From Shewanella fodinae (GTDB lineage Bacteria; Pseudomonadota; Gammaproteobacteria; Enterobacterales; Shewanellaceae), in contig NZ_BMXW01000002.1 in the NCBI RefSeq assembly GCF_014651955.1, positions 310,760-374,759 on the forward strand: 64,000 bases of DNA. Direction: 5' to 3'. A program made the position numbers and the translations under genes. The notes beneath the pieces are model-generated. The model was not told the origin of the DNA, made no database searches, and was given only the letters and a program-made list of their open reading frames with translations. Positions 18,813-27,681 of the stretch are shown in pieces (within the stretch, counting starts at the first letter, position 1; each line of letters starts with the position of its first letter).

Positions 18813-20591
18813 TTATTCAGCTTTATCGCTGTTTTTTGCCACTACATTGATCCCCAATTCCGCCAACTGTTGTGGGTTAGCGGGACTTGGTGCGTTGGTC
18901 AGCGGACAAGCCGCAGTAGTGGTTTTCGGGAATGCCATCACGTCGCGGATAGAGCTAGCACCCGTCATCAACATCACCATACGGTCAAGGCCAAACGCCA
19001 GACCTGCATGTGGCGGAGTACCATAGCGCAGCGCTTCCAACAAGAAGCCGAATTTTTCCTGCGCTTCTTCCTCTGCAATCCCCAGAATATTAAACACGGT
19101 GGACTGCATCTTCTGTTTGTGGATACGCACAGAACCGCCCCCTAATTCAACGCCGTTGAGCACCATATCGTAAGCATCAGACACTGCGGCACCAGGGTTG
19201 GCAGCCAACTCTTCGGCGGTGACTGAACTTGGCGCGGTAAACGGATGATGCACGGCATGCCAGCCACCATCAACCTTCTCAAACATCGGGAAGTCAATCA
19301 CCCACAACGGGCGCCACTCGCCCTGTAACAGATTGAAATCCTGACCCAGCTTCAAACGCAACGCGCCCATCGCCTCTGCCACAACCGTGGCATTGTCAGC
19401 ACCGAACAGCAGGATATCACCATTTTGGGCTTCAGTGCGTGCCAGCAAAGCATTGACCACGTCTTCATTGAGGAACTTGAGGATTGGCGATTGAATGCCT
19501 TCTAATCCGGCGGCCAGATCATTGACCTTCATCCACGCCAAACCTTTGGCACCAAACACACTGATATATTTACCGTAGTCATCAATCTGTTTACGTGACA
19601 TGGCTGCGCCGCCCGGTACCCGAATGGTGACTATGCGACCTTCGGCATCATTTGCCGGGCCTTTAAACACGGCAAATTCGACATCTTTAACTAGGTCAGC
19701 AATATCGACCAGCTCCAGCGGGTTACGCAGATCTGGCTTGTCCGAACCGAAACGACGCATCGCTTCTTGCCAAGTCATGACCGGGAATGTACCAAGGTCA
19801 ACATTTAGCAGTTCTTGGAATAACCCACGCACCATGTCTTCAGTGATCTCACGCACCTGCGCCGAGGTCAGAAATGAGGTTTCAATATCGATTTGGGTAA
19901 ATTCAGGCTGACGGTCGGCACGCAGATCTTCGTCACGGAAGCACTTAACAATCTGATAGTAACGGTCAAAACCAGACATCATCAGCAACTGCTTAAACAG
20001 CTGCGGTGACTGCGGCAACGCAAAAAACTCACCTTTATAAGTGCGGCTTGGCACCAGATAATCACGCGCACCTTCCGGTGTGGCTTTGGTCAGAATGGGC
20101 GTTTCGATATCAAGGAAACCATGGGTATCCATATAACGGCGCACTGCACTGGTCACCTGGGCACGGAACATCAACCGCTGTGTCATCTCAGGGCGGCGTA
20201 GATCCAGATACCGATATTTCAAGCGCTGCTCTTCGCTATTGTTCTGGTAGTTATCCAGACTCAGCGGTAACGGATCGGCGGCGTTGATAATCGTCAGTTC
20301 GGTTCCCAGCACTTCAATTTCGCCTGTCCGCATCTGGCTGTTCACTTGGCTTTCGGGACGAGCTCTGACAATCCCTTTGACCTGAACACAGAATTCAGCG
20401 CGCAGACTGCTGGCAACTTTGAACACCTCAGGCATATCCGGGTCGTATACCACCTGGATCAAACCTTCACGGTCACGAAGATCCAAAAATATCACGCCGC
20501 CGAGATCTCGACTGCGATTGACCCACCCTGCCAGGGTGACTTCTTGTCCAACGTGAGACTTGTTTACGTCTCCACAATAATGGCTGCGCAT
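18813..20591 (-). CDS. aspS: Aspartate--tRNA ligase
   Basis: Class IIb synthetase that charges tRNA-Asp. The 592 residues start [16 protein letters not shown], followed by the OB-fold anticodon-binding domain ([18 protein letters not shown]), class II motif 2 ([18 protein letters not shown]) and motif 3 ([15 protein letters not shown]). A bacterial insertion domain lies between motifs 2 and 3. The frame continues 16 codons upstream, but AAAGGA ends 7 nt before ATG 20591 and gives the E. coli-like start. Divergent from cmoA. Confidence 0.98.
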   Translation of the reverse strand: MRSHYCGDVNKSHVGQEVTLAGWVNRSRDLGGVIFLDLRDREGLIQVVYDPDMPEVFKVASSLRAEFCVQVKGIVRARPESQVNSQMRTGEIEVLGTELTIINAADPLPLSLDNYQNNSEEQRLKYRYLDLRRPEMTQRLMFRAQVTSAVRRYMDTHGFLDIETPILTKATPEGARDYLVPSRTYKGEFFALPQSPQLFKQLLMMSGFDRYYQIVKCFRDEDLRADRQPEFTQIDIETSFLTSAQVREITEDMVRGLFQELLNVDLGTFPVMTWQEAMRRFGSDKPDLRNPLELVDIADLVKDVEFAVFKGPANDAEGRIVTIRVPGGAAMSRKQIDDYGKYISVFGAKGLAWMKVNDLAAGLEGIQSPILKFLNEDVVNALLARTEAQNGDILLFGADNATVVAEAMGALRLKLGQDFNLLQGEWRPLWVIDFPMFEKVDGGWHAVHHPFTAPSSVTAEELAANPGAAVSDAYDMVLNGVELGGGSVRIHKQKMQSTVFNILGIAEEEAQEKFGFLLEALRYGTPPHAGLAFGLDRMVMLMTGASSIRDVMAFPKTTTAACPLTNAPSPANPQQLAELGINVVAKNSDKAE

Positions 20592-20890
20592 CTTATTATC
20601 CTTTGTTGCTGCCGGATGGCGCCGGAATGAATTACACAAATAAGGGCGGCATTATATGAAAAAACTGCCGTTTACCAAAGCCCTTCTGTTTCAGACGGTG
20701 AAGTATCAAACACTTTAACTGCTTTGGCTATAGGCGGTTATTCGCCGGTTCAATAACCGTTCAAAATTCCGCCAGAAATTCGCTAAAATATGCCATTCAT
20801 ATATGCAGTTTGCGATATATTGGCGGCAAACTTGCTGCCGCACTCAAGCATTCGGTAAAATGCGGCGGTTTTCTCCTATCAGATATGCTC
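20592..20890. other. aspS/cmoA divergent region with two inverted repeats
   Basis: Nearly 300 bp with promoters for both directions expected. CGGTTATT/AATAACCG (20735-20759, 9-nt loop) and GCGGCA/TGCCGC (20823-20841, 7-nt loop) are the only clear dyads; neither has a T tail. The second falls in the probable cmoA leader. Confidence 0.5.
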
Positions 20891-21622
20891 ATGAACAGTT
20901 CTCAGGACACCATTTACGCAACTATGCACGACCAGGTTGCAGATTTTACCTTTGATGACCGGGTTGCTGGCGTTTTTAGCGATATGATCAAACGCTCAGT
21001 TCCCGGTTACGGCCAGATAGTTAACACGATTGGCGATTTTGCCAAGCGTTTGGTGACACATAACAGCCAAGTCTATGACCTAGGTTGTTCACTCGGTGCG
21101 GCAACGTTAAGTATCAGGCGCCATATTGAAAACCGACAGTGCCGCATCATTGCCGTGGATAATTCAGCGGCAATGGTCGAGCGTTGCCGCGAAAACTTGG
21201 CGGCATATGTGAGCAACACCCCTGTTGAACTATTGTGCGCCGATATCCGTGATATTACTTTTGAGAATGCATCACTGGTAGTGCTCAACTTTACCCTACA
21301 GTTTTTACCGCCAGCAGAACGCGATACGCTGCTAACTCGGATTTATCAGGGGTTATTGCCAGGTGGAGCCTTAATCATTTCAGAAAAGTTGCGCTTTGAA
21401 GATGCCACCATCCAACAGTTGATTGAAGCCCAACACTTGGATTTCAAACGTGCCAATGGTTACAGTGAGTTAGAGATCAGTCAGAAACGCAGTGCACTGG
21501 AAAACGTGATGAAAACCGACACGCTCGAGCAACATTATGCCAGATTTGCCAAAGCCGGTTTCCAGCATGCCAATCTCTGGTTTCAGTGTTTTAATTTTGC
21601 CTCAATGGTAGCAATCAAGTGA
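20891..21622 (+). CDS. cmoA: Carboxy-SAM synthase CmoA
   Basis: Converts S-adenosylmethionine and prephenate to carboxy-SAM, used to build cmo5U34 in tRNA anticodons. [17 protein letters not shown] is the SAM-binding motif I. The segment [18 protein letters not shown] and the C-terminus [15 protein letters not shown] are nearly identical to E. coli CmoA. I chose ATG 20891, giving 243 residues (E. coli 247); ATG 20885 is equally possible because no strong ribosome-binding site precedes either. The frame stays open back to 20810. It overlaps cmoB. Confidence 0.95.
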   Translation: MNSSQDTIYATMHDQVADFTFDDRVAGVFSDMIKRSVPGYGQIVNTIGDFAKRLVTHNSQVYDLGCSLGAATLSIRRHIENRQCRIIAVDNSAAMVERCRENLAAYVSNTPVELLCADIRDITFENASLVVLNFTLQFLPPAERDTLLTRIYQGLLPGGALIISEKLRFEDATIQQLIEAQHLDFKRANGYSELEISQKRSALENVMKTDTLEQHYARFAKAGFQHANLWFQCFNFASMVAIK

Positions 21623-22587
21623 TTAGTTTCAGCAGTTTTTATCAGGATATTGCCGATTCTCAACTCAGTAGTCTGTTGGAAAGCCTGCCAGCCAAATTAG
21701 GCAATTGGCAACGTGAGAATAATCACGGTGCGTTGCCTAAATGGGAAAAAACCTTGGCTAAACTCAACTACCCGGCACCAGACAAGCTTGATTTCGCCGA
21801 CAGTGTTACAGTGGGCAGTGGCCAGCAGCTTTCCGCAGGGCAACGCGAGAAGTTGGAAAATCTGCTGCAATTACTGCACCCTTGGCGCAAAGGGCCATAT
21901 GACATCCACGGCATCCACATCGATACTGAGTGGCGTTCAGACTGGAAATGGCAACGAGTGGCCCCCCACATCAGCCCGCTGCAAAACCGTACAATATTGG
22001 ACGTTGGTTGTGGTAGTGGTTATCACATGTGGCGTATGTACGGAGCAGCCGCCAGAATGGTGGTAGGAATTGACCCTTCACCGCTGTTTTTATGCCAATT
22101 CGAGGCGGTTAAAAAACTTGCAGGAGGCCAGTTCCCTGTTCATCTGTTGCCATTAGGCATCGAAGATATGCCAGCTTCGGAAGCCTTTGATACTGTATTT
22201 TCTATGGGCGTGCTCTACCACAGAAAATCGCCAATTGAACACTTACTGCAATTGCGCGACCAGCTACGCGATGGCGGCGAATTAATTCTGGAAACCTTGG
22301 TCATCGATGGCGATCAACAAACCGTATTGGTACCGGAAGATCGCTATGGCAAAATGAACAACGTCTGGTTTATTCCATCAGTTGCAGCTCTGGAACTGTG
22401 GCTTAGACGTTGTGATTTCAAAGAGATCCGTTGTGTTAACCTTGATGTCACGTCATTAGCGGAGCAGCGCACAACGCCGTGGATGCGCAATGAATCTTTG
22501 GTGGATTATCTCGATCCAAACAATATAGATCTTACCGTTGAAGGCTATCCCGCCCCTAAGAGAGCCACTATTATTGCGGTAAAGTAA
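21619..22587 (+). CDS. cmoB: tRNA U34 carboxymethyltransferase CmoB
   Basis: Transfers the carboxymethyl group from carboxy-SAM to 5-hydroxyuridine 34, producing cmo5U for wobble reading. The 322 residues match the E. coli enzyme (323). [20 protein letters not shown] precedes the cofactor motif [27 protein letters not shown] and [16 protein letters not shown] are family signatures. It starts with GTG whose last two bases are the TG of the cmoA stop TGA, so translation is coupled and both enzymes are made together. Confidence 0.96.
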   Translation: MISFSSFYQDIADSQLSSLLESLPAKLGNWQRENNHGALPKWEKTLAKLNYPAPDKLDFADSVTVGSGQQLSAGQREKLENLLQLLHPWRKGPYDIHGIHIDTEWRSDWKWQRVAPHISPLQNRTILDVGCGSGYHMWRMYGAAARMVVGIDPSPLFLCQFEAVKKLAGGQFPVHLLPLGIEDMPASEAFDTVFSMGVLYHRKSPIEHLLQLRDQLRDGGELILETLVIDGDQQTVLVPEDRYGKMNNVWFIPSVAALELWLRRCDFKEIRCVNLDVTSLAEQRTTPWMRNESLVDYLDPNNIDLTVEGYPAPKRATIIAVK

Positions 22588-22667
22588 AAAAATAGTCGCG
22601 CTAAACGGTAATAAGGAAATTGTGCCATCGGATGGCCTTGGCAACGTCACCAAAAAGGAATGCCCTA

Positions 22668-24407
22668 TTGCCGATACCAACATCAAAATGCCTGAAACTG
22701 CTTGCAGTACTGTGCTGCGGCGGTCTTGCAACCACCGCCGCCGCCAATAATGGGGCGATTCCACTGTTGCTAAATCAGTGTCTTAATTACAGTACGGATT
22801 TTCATCCTGATTTCAGCTCGGCCATTGCGTTAGAGCGGCAGACTATCGGTTTGCAGAATATCGGTGATCAGGTGAATTATTACCGCAGCTTCCCACTACC
22901 AAATGCAGCCAGAGAAGCGCTATTACAGTGCCAACTGACACTGGCAGATGCCGTTGACCGGGTACTGACCAATCCGCAACTCCCACAGTTGATTGTCCAA
23001 ATGCGCCACACTGATTCGCCCGGGCTTGGGCCACTGGCACAGAAATATCAGTATCTGTTGACGCATCAGCTACCACTGGAACAAAAAGCTGGACTCAGTA
23101 CCGCTCAAGCTAGCATTCGGCAACACTTAAAGAGCGATAATTTTCAGCTGCTGCTTGGTGACTGTGCACTACCTTCATCAGAACCAGAGATAACAACTGG
23201 AAACGTATCCACACCAGCATCAGAGCAGACTGCAGACAATAAACAGCGGCTGGTGCGCAATATCGCCAGCTATTTGATACAACAACCAGATGAACATTGC
23301 CGCTATGAAGTATGGCGACGTTACCAATCCCGAGCTAAAGCGTCGATCAAGCCAATGCTATCGAGAATACTGCAGCTACGGCAACAGCAGGCTATCAGTG
23401 CCGGAGCCAATAACTACGCCGATTTTTTATTGCGACAACAGTTAATTGGCTCCACTGAGCAATTATCAAAATTTTTGAATTCAATGACAACAAAATTACC
23501 GATATCGCCGTGGAATATCGGTATAGAACTAGCAAAGTTGCCATCAACAAAAGTAGATACCATGCCGAGCAGCGCCTTCGTAAAGACCATACTGTCGCGG
23601 TTGCAGTCTTTAGGGATAAGCCATGAATATATTAATGAACATTGGATCCGCTTGTGGCATAAACACCGTCTTTTAGGGGAAATCCTGCTGTCAGATGCGC
23701 CCCAAAATCGTCATTTACTGATCCGCCGCAGCGTCATTGGTCAGCAATCAGGGCAAAGTCAGTTAGCGTTGAAATCACAACTGAAAACCCTGTGGGACTA
23801 CCAAACAGCAGTGAGCGCGATAAGTGAAGCTGTCACACAGTTGGCATCTGGCGGCCGCTATTATCTTGATAATGGTTTTGCCTTACCCCAGGATGCCGGC
23901 AGAGTGGGTGAATTATGGTTAGAGCATTTTCTCAGCGCCGCTTTTAGCCATGAACTGCAACCACAACCGCACAGTCGGGAGCAGCTTGCTGAGGATTATC
24001 GCCAGCATTTGGCACTATTCCAGGCGTCAGTCGCACTAACGTTTTACCAACAGCCTGATGCAACACCGTCACCAGAGATTTATGCTTCTCTGTTTGCCGG
24101 TCGTTGGCCGGAAGCTGAGGATTACGCATACTCATTCAATGCAATCGCGGATGCTGGGCCATTAGTGTATGAACCGTTGTGGCAACAAATCATTGCCTTA
24201 GCCATTTACCAGACCACGACCGCTTGCTCCGCCAATCAACTTTTTGATGAGTTGGTGGTAAATGAAGACAGCAGCGGTATCGAACCATTAATGGAAAAAA
24301 TCTGGGGAACAAATACCCTTGACCGCATCATTGCACAGATCCATCAAGGTCAGTTTGTTGCTGATCATCTACCCTCCTGGTGTCCTTTAGAGCACTTCAC
24401 GCCCTGA
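22668..24407 (+). CDS. M3-peptidase-like exported protein lacking the zinc site
   Basis: About 579 residues with a signal peptide (CLKLLAVLCCGGLATTAAA). The middle and C-terminal parts resemble M3 oligopeptidases such as Dcp: RYEVWRRYQSRAK then ILQLRQQQAISAGANNYADF matches the M3 helix before the active site, and LPQDAGRVGELWLEHF aligns with the segment following it. At the position of HEFGH the protein reads SAISE (residues 383-387), and the third ligand region DFVE reads DAGR. Catalysis by the usual route is therefore unlikely. PEAEDYAYSFNAIADA keeps the Tyr region. Start: AAGGA lies 8 nt before TTG 22668; the frame is open to TTG 22620, with ATG 22632 between. Role unknown; it follows cmoB after 80 bp. 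Confidence 0.65.
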   Translation: MPIPTSKCLKLLAVLCCGGLATTAAANNGAIPLLLNQCLNYSTDFHPDFSSAIALERQTIGLQNIGDQVNYYRSFPLPNAAREALLQCQLTLADAVDRVLTNPQLPQLIVQMRHTDSPGLGPLAQKYQYLLTHQLPLEQKAGLSTAQASIRQHLKSDNFQLLLGDCALPSSEPEITTGNVSTPASEQTADNKQRLVRNIASYLIQQPDEHCRYEVWRRYQSRAKASIKPMLSRILQLRQQQAISAGANNYADFLLRQQLIGSTEQLSKFLNSMTTKLPISPWNIGIELAKLPSTKVDTMPSSAFVKTILSRLQSLGISHEYINEHWIRLWHKHRLLGEILLSDAPQNRHLLIRRSVIGQQSGQSQLALKSQLKTLWDYQTAVSAISEAVTQLASGGRYYLDNGFALPQDAGRVGELWLEHFLSAAFSHELQPQPHSREQLAEDYRQHLALFQASVALTFYQQPDATPSPEIYASLFAGRWPEAEDYAYSFNAIADAGPLVYEPLWQQIIALAIYQTTTACSANQLFDELVVNEDSSGIEPLMEKIWGTNTLDRIIAQIHQGQFVADHLPSWCPLEHFTP

Positions 24408-24492
24408 GGTAAATATTGAAATGCAGTGTAAATTGACGGAATCGCCCTCACTGACACAGCATCGAGCGAATTTTGTTTGAATATTTCGAAAG

Positions 24493-24527
24493 AAATTAGC
24501 ATGATGGAGCATCAAATCAGCTAATTT
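24493..24527. promoter_or_regulatory. Inverted repeat upstream of the LysR gene
   Basis: 8-bp arms AAATTAGC (24493-24500) and GCTAATTT (24520-24527) with a 19-nt gap, 5 bp before the start codon. Either an operator or a transcript hairpin; too close to the start for a normal LysR activation site. Confidence 0.35.
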
Positions 24528-24532
24528 TTACG

Positions 24533-25438
24533 ATGATGCATAGACCAAAATCCACACTGGAACAATGGCGTATTCTGCAAGCGGTAGTTGACTTCGGCGG
24601 CTATGCGCAGGCTGCAGATAAACTCAACAAGAGCCAGTCATCGCTAAATCACGCCGTAGCCAAGCTGCAATCACAACTCGGTATTCAATTACTCGAAGTC
24701 CGTGGTAGAAAAGCTTATCTCACAGAACAGGGTGAAGTGCTATTGCGGCGTTCTCGTCATGTAACACAAGCTGTCGGCGAGTTGGAGCAACTTGCCAACA
24801 ACCTGGAGCAAGGCTGGGAGCCAACATTAATCGTTGCCAGGGAACTGGTATACCCCATGGATAAGTTGACGGACGCATTGGCGGCATTCCTACCCGAAAG
24901 TCGCGGTACTCGTATCACTGTTGTCGATACTGTGATCAACGGCACTAGTGAATTGATTCAGAATAACCAAGTAGATATCGCAATATGTGGTATCCCTCCC
25001 AAAGGTTATATCGCTCAGCCCCTATGTGAACTGGATTTTTATCTGGTATGTCATCCTTCACATCCATTGGCACTGACCCCAGAACTGGAAGATGACCACA
25101 TCTTGGCGCAGCATCTGCAGATAGTCATCAAGGATACCGGAGTTAACTCACAGCAGGAAACGGGTTGGCTAAAAGCGGAACAACGCTGGACTGTGAGTAA
25201 TTTCCATGAGGCCAAAGTGATTCTCAGTAAAGGCATTGGGTTCTGCTGGGTACCGGCACATATGGTCGAAAAAGAATTGGCGAATGGTGATTTGGTGCGA
25301 TTAAAGATCAAAGGTTCGAGTTGCCGGAGAATTGTGCTGACACTAGTCGTCCCCCAAAGAGATAAGCAGGGTCCCGCGTCTAAATTGCTAGAAGCTTTGA
25401 TTTTAGCCCAACATGGGGAGTTACCGCGTAGCAACTAA
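24533..25438 (+). CDS. LysR-family transcriptional regulator
   Basis: 301-residue LysR-type regulator. The N-terminal winged helix-turn-helix is STLEQWRILQAVVDFGGYAQ followed by AADKLNKSQSSLNHAVAKLQ. The effector-binding domain runs from about residue 90 (TLIVARELVYPMDKLTDAL) to the end. Two adjacent ATGs (24533, 24536) can start it. An inverted repeat AAATTAGC/GCTAATTT (24493-24527) lies just upstream and could be its own operator. The gene ends 4 bp into the convergent SprA-like gene. Target and effector cannot be inferred; the flanking genes are not a metabolic operon. Confidence 0.9.
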   Translation: MMHRPKSTLEQWRILQAVVDFGGYAQAADKLNKSQSSLNHAVAKLQSQLGIQLLEVRGRKAYLTEQGEVLLRRSRHVTQAVGELEQLANNLEQGWEPTLIVARELVYPMDKLTDALAAFLPESRGTRITVVDTVINGTSELIQNNQVDIAICGIPPKGYIAQPLCELDFYLVCHPSHPLALTPELEDDHILAQHLQIVIKDTGVNSQQETGWLKAEQRWTVSNFHEAKVILSKGIGFCWVPAHMVEKELANGDLVRLKIKGSSCRRIVLTLVVPQRDKQGPASKLLEALILAQHGELPRSN

Positions 25439-26427
25439 GCAGCAGCAAAAGCCGATTGATTACCCACATAGTGAGGATCTTGTTGCTGCAATTGCTGCTC
25501 TTCTAACGTTGCATTAGGCAGGCTGATATTATCAAGATCATGGGCTGCAACGGGTGGCAGACTACGATCTTCACTCGAAGCATGATGTTGTTGAGCATTC
25601 ACCTGTCCCATAATTCTGGCAATACTCAACGGATAAGCATTGACGTTATCCTGGGCAGATTGTTCACTGTCGGCAACAGGCGTCTGCGAGGTATACTGTT
25701 TTGCCGCGTCGCTGACTAACTGAGGATCAGTGCCACTACGCTGTGCAGTGAGCTGTTCTCTTGCGCTGTTATACTTGCGCATCGCTTCTGCTGCCACCTG
25801 AATATCCGCAGAAGAAGGATCATTGGGTGCCATTGCCGCCGCATAAACCTGTTTCATTTTATTCATGGTTGCTTGAGGATCGCTAGGGATCACCGACACA
25901 TCAATGTCCACTTCCCCATTTACGGCATATCGCTTGCCGTCCACACCATCTTCGTAATCAAACTGAGGTTGTCCGGCATAAACACCGCCAACGGTGGCAT
26001 GCGCCCGCTCGTGAGTGCGAACCTCATCATCCCGCTGCTTAAGCTGTTCTAATTGCTGCTGTTGCTGCGGTGATTGTGCCACAGTAGCACTATCGCCGTT
26101 GGCTTTGTCGGTACTGTCATTCTGACTCGCATCATCAATGGCAGCATCCTGTTCTGTGGTAGTTTCTGTTCCATTGTCCGTTAAAGCAGCGGCCCCTAAT
26201 ACGCCTAATGACAAACTGACTAATCCAGAACGGTTTCTTTGAGGCAATACGGCTGAGCTATCTGCAGACAGCACAGCCGTATTAATATCAGTATTGTTAT
26301 AACGAGAATTACTTACTGCGGAATGAAGATTGGCAGACGCTTCCAAGCTGACTGGCACAGTAACAACCGCACTGTTACTGAGGCTAGTCACGGTTGGCGC
26401 TTTCAGAGAAAGAAGCGCCGGGAACAT
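25435..26427 (-). CDS. SprA-related putative metalloprotease
   Basis: 330-residue protein of the SprA-related family (PF12118; also named putative metalloprotease CJM1_0395 family). The N-terminal 120 residues are Ser/Thr/Ala/Asn-rich and look disordered, then a Gln-rich stretch leads into RDDEVRTHERAHATVGG. HERAH (residues 139-143) fits HExxH. The family core continues QFDYEDGVDGKRYAVNGEVD and ends near AAEAMRKYNSAREQL. No signal peptide is evident. The start was set at ATG 26427 because GAGG lies 6 nt upstream within the end of the small gene ahead; that gene's TAA is separated from this ATG by one base, so coupling is likely. Substrate unknown. Confidence 0.8.
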   Translation of the reverse strand: MFPALLSLKAPTVTSLSNSAVVTVPVSLEASANLHSAVSNSRYNNTDINTAVLSADSSAVLPQRNRSGLVSLSLGVLGAAALTDNGTETTTEQDAAIDDASQNDSTDKANGDSATVAQSPQQQQQLEQLKQRDDEVRTHERAHATVGGVYAGQPQFDYEDGVDGKRYAVNGEVDIDVSVIPSDPQATMNKMKQVYAAAMAPNDPSSADIQVAAEAMRKYNSAREQLTAQRSGTDPQLVSDAAKQYTSQTPVADSEQSAQDNVNAYPLSIARIMGQVNAQQHHASSEDRSLPPVAAHDLDNISLPNATLEEQQLQQQDPHYVGNQSAFAAA

Positions 26428-26428
26428 G

Positions 26429-26704
26429 TTAAACCTCGATATCAATAATGCTGCCGAGAGTGTCAGAAGCTCGTTGCAGCACATTTACAGAAGCTTCACC
26501 TTGACGCTCAGAAGCCATAGCGGAAACCAGAGCACTGGTGGTGTCTGGGCTGCTGACAGAGGCCACAGAGCTACTCGTGTCTGTCGAGGTCGGGGACGCT
26601 GGTGATACGGATGCTTGAGCCACATCAACAGTGGCTTGGGTCAGACCTGATTGAGCGGCTTGCAGTCCCTGAACTCCGGCAGCAAAAGCGGACTGTATTT
26701 GCAT
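26429..26704 (-). CDS. Small protein coupled to the SprA-like gene
   Basis: 91 residues. MQIQSAFAAGVQGLQAAQSG followed by LTQATVDVAQAS resembles the N-terminal helix of flagellar rod/hook proteins (FlgB, FlgC, FlgK), which also read as a Gly-Leu-Gln-Ala helix before the conserved Asn-Ile-Ala-Asn; that last motif is missing here. A Ser/Thr-rich middle (residues 31-60) and a second helix (SVNVLQRASDTLGSIIDIEV) follow. GGAGG sits 7 nt before ATG 26704; ATG 26710 is too close to it. It is the first gene of a two-gene unit with the SprA-like peptidase. It could be a substrate or partner of that peptidase; this is inference from coupling alone. Confidence 0.72.
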   Translation of the reverse strand: MQIQSAFAAGVQGLQAAQSGLTQATVDVAQASVSPASPTSTDTSSSVASVSSPDTTSALVSAMASERQGEASVNVLQRASDTLGSIIDIEV

Positions 26705-26734
26705 GGTCATTCCTCCAACAATAAAGATGTGTTG

Positions 26735-26753
26735 TAGTGTATGTCATACACTA
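26735..26753. promoter_or_regulatory. 19-bp perfect palindrome upstream of the small gene/SprA-like unit
   Basis: Arms TAGTGTATG and CATACACTA around a single central T, 31 bp before the start of the small gene. Length and symmetry fit a dimeric repressor operator. No regulator is named by it. Confidence 0.5.
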
Positions 26754-27007
26754 ACATTGTTTGATTATTGTTCAAATTGGCATCCATGTACAGTGTTAGT
26801 CCTACTCTGGCCGTGTAAAAATTGCCAAATAGCTGCTACGGCCCTGCATGGTTGTGTGTATTCGCTGATTGGTCGCAACAACAAAAGGCGTTTATAGTCA
26901 TAGCCGATAAAATTTTTAGCTAACACATGTTCACTTAAATATAGTAATTGATTATTGCTGTTGTTACACTCAAGGCAACAAAATTGGCAGGTTGAGAAAC
27001 TATCGTC
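26754..27007. other. Divergent intergenic region before trhA
   Basis: With the palindrome, it makes a 300-bp gene-free stretch. AT-rich toward 26900-26960. I see no gene, terminator or other clear site in it. Confidence 0.5.
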
Positions 27008-27673
27008 ATGGCAGTAAGAGCAGCTGAAGAATCCATTATTGGGGGTTACTCACTCAGTGAAGAGGTAGCAAACAGTATCAGTCATGGTCTAGGTGTCATA
27101 TTGGGCGTTGTAGCACTGACGCTAATGTTGACTAAGGGATGGGATTCACTCAATACAGTTCAGTTAACAGGTGTAAGCATATATGGCGCTAGCTTCATCC
27201 TGTTGTTCCTCTGTTCCACGCTCTACCATAGTATTCCGCAGGTACGTTGGAAACGGCGTCTGAAAGTATTAGATCATTGTGCTATCTATCTGCTGATTGC
27301 CGGTACATATACCCCGATGATGTTGATCTCAATGCAGGGGACTAACACTGAATGGGTGCTGATCGCCATCTGGTCGCTGGCGGCAGGCGGGGTGCTGTTT
27401 AAAAGTTTCTTCGTGCATAGATTCAAGGTGCTGAGTCTGACGTTATATCTAGTGATGGGCTGGCTTTGTATGTTAATCCTGCCTCAACTTATTGCGCATC
27501 TCTCGCCTAAGGGGTTTTGGTTACTCGTTGCCGGAGGATTAAGCTATAGCGTTGGGGTCTTATTCTACACAGTTAAAGCCATCCCCTTTAACCATGCCAT
27601 CTGGCATCTGTTTGTCTTGGGTGGCGCAGTCTGCCATTTTCTGTGTATCTACCTTGGTGTGATCCCTGAATAA
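27008..27673 (+). CDS. trhA: TrhA / hemolysin III family membrane protein
   Basis: Seven-helix membrane protein of the PAQR/YqfA family. The 221 residues start with YSLSEEVANSISHGLGVILG, the family signature helix, then FLCSTLYHSIP and VLDHCAIYLLIAGTYTPMML; IPFNHAIWHLFVLGGAVCHF closes it. Ser, His and Asp residues at these places form the PAQR metal site. E. coli YqfA (TrhA) has been linked to membrane-lipid homeostasis; the old name hemolysin III comes from a Bacillus homologue and does not mean a toxin here. Monocistronic, convergent with dnaE2. Confidence 0.9.
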   Translation: MAVRAAEESIIGGYSLSEEVANSISHGLGVILGVVALTLMLTKGWDSLNTVQLTGVSIYGASFILLFLCSTLYHSIPQVRWKRRLKVLDHCAIYLLIAGTYTPMMLISMQGTNTEWVLIAIWSLAAGGVLFKSFFVHRFKVLSLTLYLVMGWLCMLILPQLIAHLSPKGFWLLVAGGLSYSVGVLFYTVKAIPFNHAIWHLFVLGGAVCHFLCIYLGVIPE

Positions 27674-27681
27674 CGAAAGCG

